Assembly: GCA_018970605.1 (NCBI GenBank)
Contig: JAGWWA010000016.1
Location: forward strand, 1 to 35,132
Origin: Planctomycetota bacterium
Lineage (GTDB): Bacteria > Planctomycetota > Planctomycetia > Pirellulales > UBA1268
Length of the DNA: 35,132 bases
Reading direction: 5' to 3'
A model generated the notes under the pieces. The model saw only the letters and a list, made by a program, of their open reading frames with translations, did no database searches and had not been told where the DNA came from. This document shows positions 33,933-35,132 of the stretch, in pieces (position 1 is the first letter of the stretch; every line of letters begins with the position of its first letter). The position numbers and the translations under genes were made by a program.

Positions 33933-35132
33933 CTACCGGCGGGTCTCCTCGTCGGCCCCAGCTTCCTTCAGCGGTTCGGGCCTCGGCAGCTCGTAGGTGC
34001 CATCCAGGACGGACGCCCCGGGGCGGTACACCCGCATGAGGAAGTTCCACCCATCGGTGACGTCCAGCCGGTTCGGAACGTCGCCGCACAGCTCCTTCGA
34101 GCCGAAATACACAGTGAAGGTACCATCATCGTTCAGCTTCACGTTTGACGAGTTCAGGATGCAGTTCTCGCTCTTGATGAAGCCGTCCTTGCCGTACACG
34201 GTGATCGACCAGAACGCATCGTTGTCCGGCACCTTGTAGGTCGCCGTGTACCCGACCTTGATGTCATGGTTGCCGTTGTAGTTGAGGTAGGTGGCGTCCC
34301 GTTCCGGGAAGAGACCCCACGCGGCGGCGGCGGCGATGTGCCGGGTCTTCTCGTCCACCTTGCCGCGGGCCCCCATCATGCCCTTGTAACTGCCGTACGC
34401 TGCCCCATCGTTCTCGTACTGGGTCGTAAGCGTCTTCAGCGACGCGAGGTCCCAGCGGAGCGGGGGTAGCGGGTCGGCGCTGCCGGCCTCGATGACGAAC
34501 TGGTCCTGCAGCTTGTTGACGAGGGCGATCTCGGCCGGGTCGTTGGGGTCGAAGACCTTGATGCGGACGCCGACGCCGAGGTACGTGGTGTCTTTCGGCA
34601 GCTCGTGCTTACCCGGCGTGTAGATCACGAACGGGCAGTAGTGGTCGTTGTCGACGAGATAGACGGAGACGTAGCGGCCCTTCGGGACCTGCGGGACGGT
34701 GATGGTCGCCCCCTTCGACGTGTCGACGATCCCCATCGAGTAGAGGGTGTCCCGGTTCATCCGCACGATGTTCTGCTTGTCGATCGGGGTGGGCTTGCGG
34801 AAGTGGTACAGCCGGTTGACCCCGCCGGCCATCCCGACGACCTCACCGAACTGCCGGTCGGTCTCGGCCCGGATGTACGTTTCCGGGGTCACCGGCACCG
34901 CCACACGGGTCAGATTCGGTGCGGTCCACTGCCCGTCGAGGGCTTCGGCTTTCGGCCGGTAGAGCCGAAGGTAGCAGCAGAAATCGCCCTTCGGGGCGGG
35001 CAGCCAGTTCGCCTCGCGGTCCCGGCCCGGAGACTCGTTCTGGACCAGAAGCGTCAGCCCGCCGTCGGGGTCGTATTTGAACTGCTCGAGCATGGTGGAA
35101 TTGAGCAGGTAGCGGTTGAGCGGGTTGGCCAC
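33933..35132 (-). CDS. Tandem DUF1254/DUF1214 protein, 5' end outside window
   Basis: At least 399 residues; the frame is open at the window edge, so the listed Met is only a GTG inside the protein. The visible N-terminus (NPLNRYLLNSTMLEQFKYDP, QNESPG, NWLPAPKGDFCCYLRLYRP) is the C-terminal end of a DUF1214 domain. A complete DUF1254-like domain (ETYIRAETDRQF; NRLYHFRKP; MNRDTLYSMGIVD) and a second DUF1214-like domain (AFWSITVYGKDGF; FLMRVYRP) follow. Each half ends with the same RxYRP...LDG...P motif, indicating an internal duplication. The function is unknown. Wording and codon choice look less GC-biased than neighbours, so acquisition by transfer is possible. Confidence 0.85.
   Translation of the reverse strand: MANPLNRYLLNSTMLEQFKYDPDGGLTLLVQNESPGRDREANWLPAPKGDFCCYLRLYRPKAEALDGQWTAPNLTRVAVPVTPETYIRAETDRQFGEVVGMAGGVNRLYHFRKPTPIDKQNIVRMNRDTLYSMGIVDTSKGATITVPQVPKGRYVSVYLVDNDHYCPFVIYTPGKHELPKDTTYLGVGVRIKVFDPNDPAEIALVNKLQDQFVIEAGSADPLPPLRWDLASLKTLTTQYENDGAAYGSYKGMMGARGKVDEKTRHIAAAAAWGLFPERDATYLNYNGNHDIKVGYTATYKVPDNDAFWSITVYGKDGFIKSENCILNSSNVKLNDDGTFTVYFGSKELCGDVPNRLDVTDGWNFLMRVYRPGASVLDGTYELPRPEPLKEAGADEETRR

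Noticed and set aside
1-35132. tRNA or rRNA genes
   Set aside because: No T-loop-like or rRNA core sequence was noticed in the non-coding gaps; a tRNAscan run would settle this.

Overview
The window is uniformly GC-rich, gene-dense bacterial chromosome. Its gene families point to a planctomycete, most likely of the Pirellulales type. The main indicators are a DUF5722-type secreted glycosidase-like protein, a CBM9/DOMON-like stand-alone protein, an exported WD40 protein with the C-terminal domain often seen in planctomycete exported proteins, a fucose-isomerase-like protein, a membrane-anchored degenerate GspE/PilB relative, and many short exported proteins of unknown function. The lineage assignment is inferred from gene families; there is no rRNA in the window. 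No tRNA, rRNA, CRISPR array, transposase gene or prophage was seen.

Layout. 1-104 is the lysine-rich tail of a truncated gene. 105-586 is intergenic and repeat-laden. 587-1324 (-) encodes an exported acidic/coiled-coil protein. 1402-4372 (+) is a tight three-gene unit of two RNA methyltransferases and a helical hypothetical protein, with overlapping stop/start codons. 4351-4713 (-) is a Cys-rich exported protein and 4839-6305 (-) is glycogen synthase. 6427-7077 (+) is CBM9-like and 7259-8707 (+) is a membrane-anchored vWA protein. 8954-11062 (-) is a DinG-like helicase and 11161-12585 (+) is argininosuccinate lyase. 12606-17414 (+) is an overlapping run: an exported HEAT-like protein with a receiver-like segment, a sigma-54 activator and a DUF5722 protein. 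17632-19366 (-) is lipB-lipA. A 58-codon gene with a perfect Shine-Dalgarno sits at 19526. 19721-23366 (-) is a sugar kinase and a fucose-isomerase-like protein. 23486-31953 (+) carries the WD40 protein, an anchored hypothetical, thiS, thiG, hisF, pilT, a degenerate PilB/GspE-like membrane protein, a CvpA-like protein and a membrane protein. 31957-33379 (-) is epmA and a universal stress protein. 33933-35132 (-) is a DUF1254/DUF1214 tandem protein cut by the window end.

Two kinds of structure are not explained by genes. First, every large intergenic gap carries members of a dispersed repeat family. There are REP-like hairpins that share an AAGCC(C) 5' flank and a GGG 3' flank but have different stems, often with GNRA-type loops and often in opposite-facing pairs. 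There is also a roughly 135-bp element with inverted ends, present in three copies. Second, several proteins keep a family fold while losing catalytic residues: the GspE-like protein lacks the Walker A lysine, LipB lacks the usual Lys/Cys pair, the DinG-like helicase lacks one Fe-S cysteine, and the receiver-like segment lacks a phospho-acceptor. The pilT / degenerate ATPase / CvpA-like / membrane protein cluster (27665-31953) is the best candidate for an under-described system, possibly an envelope-associated machine.
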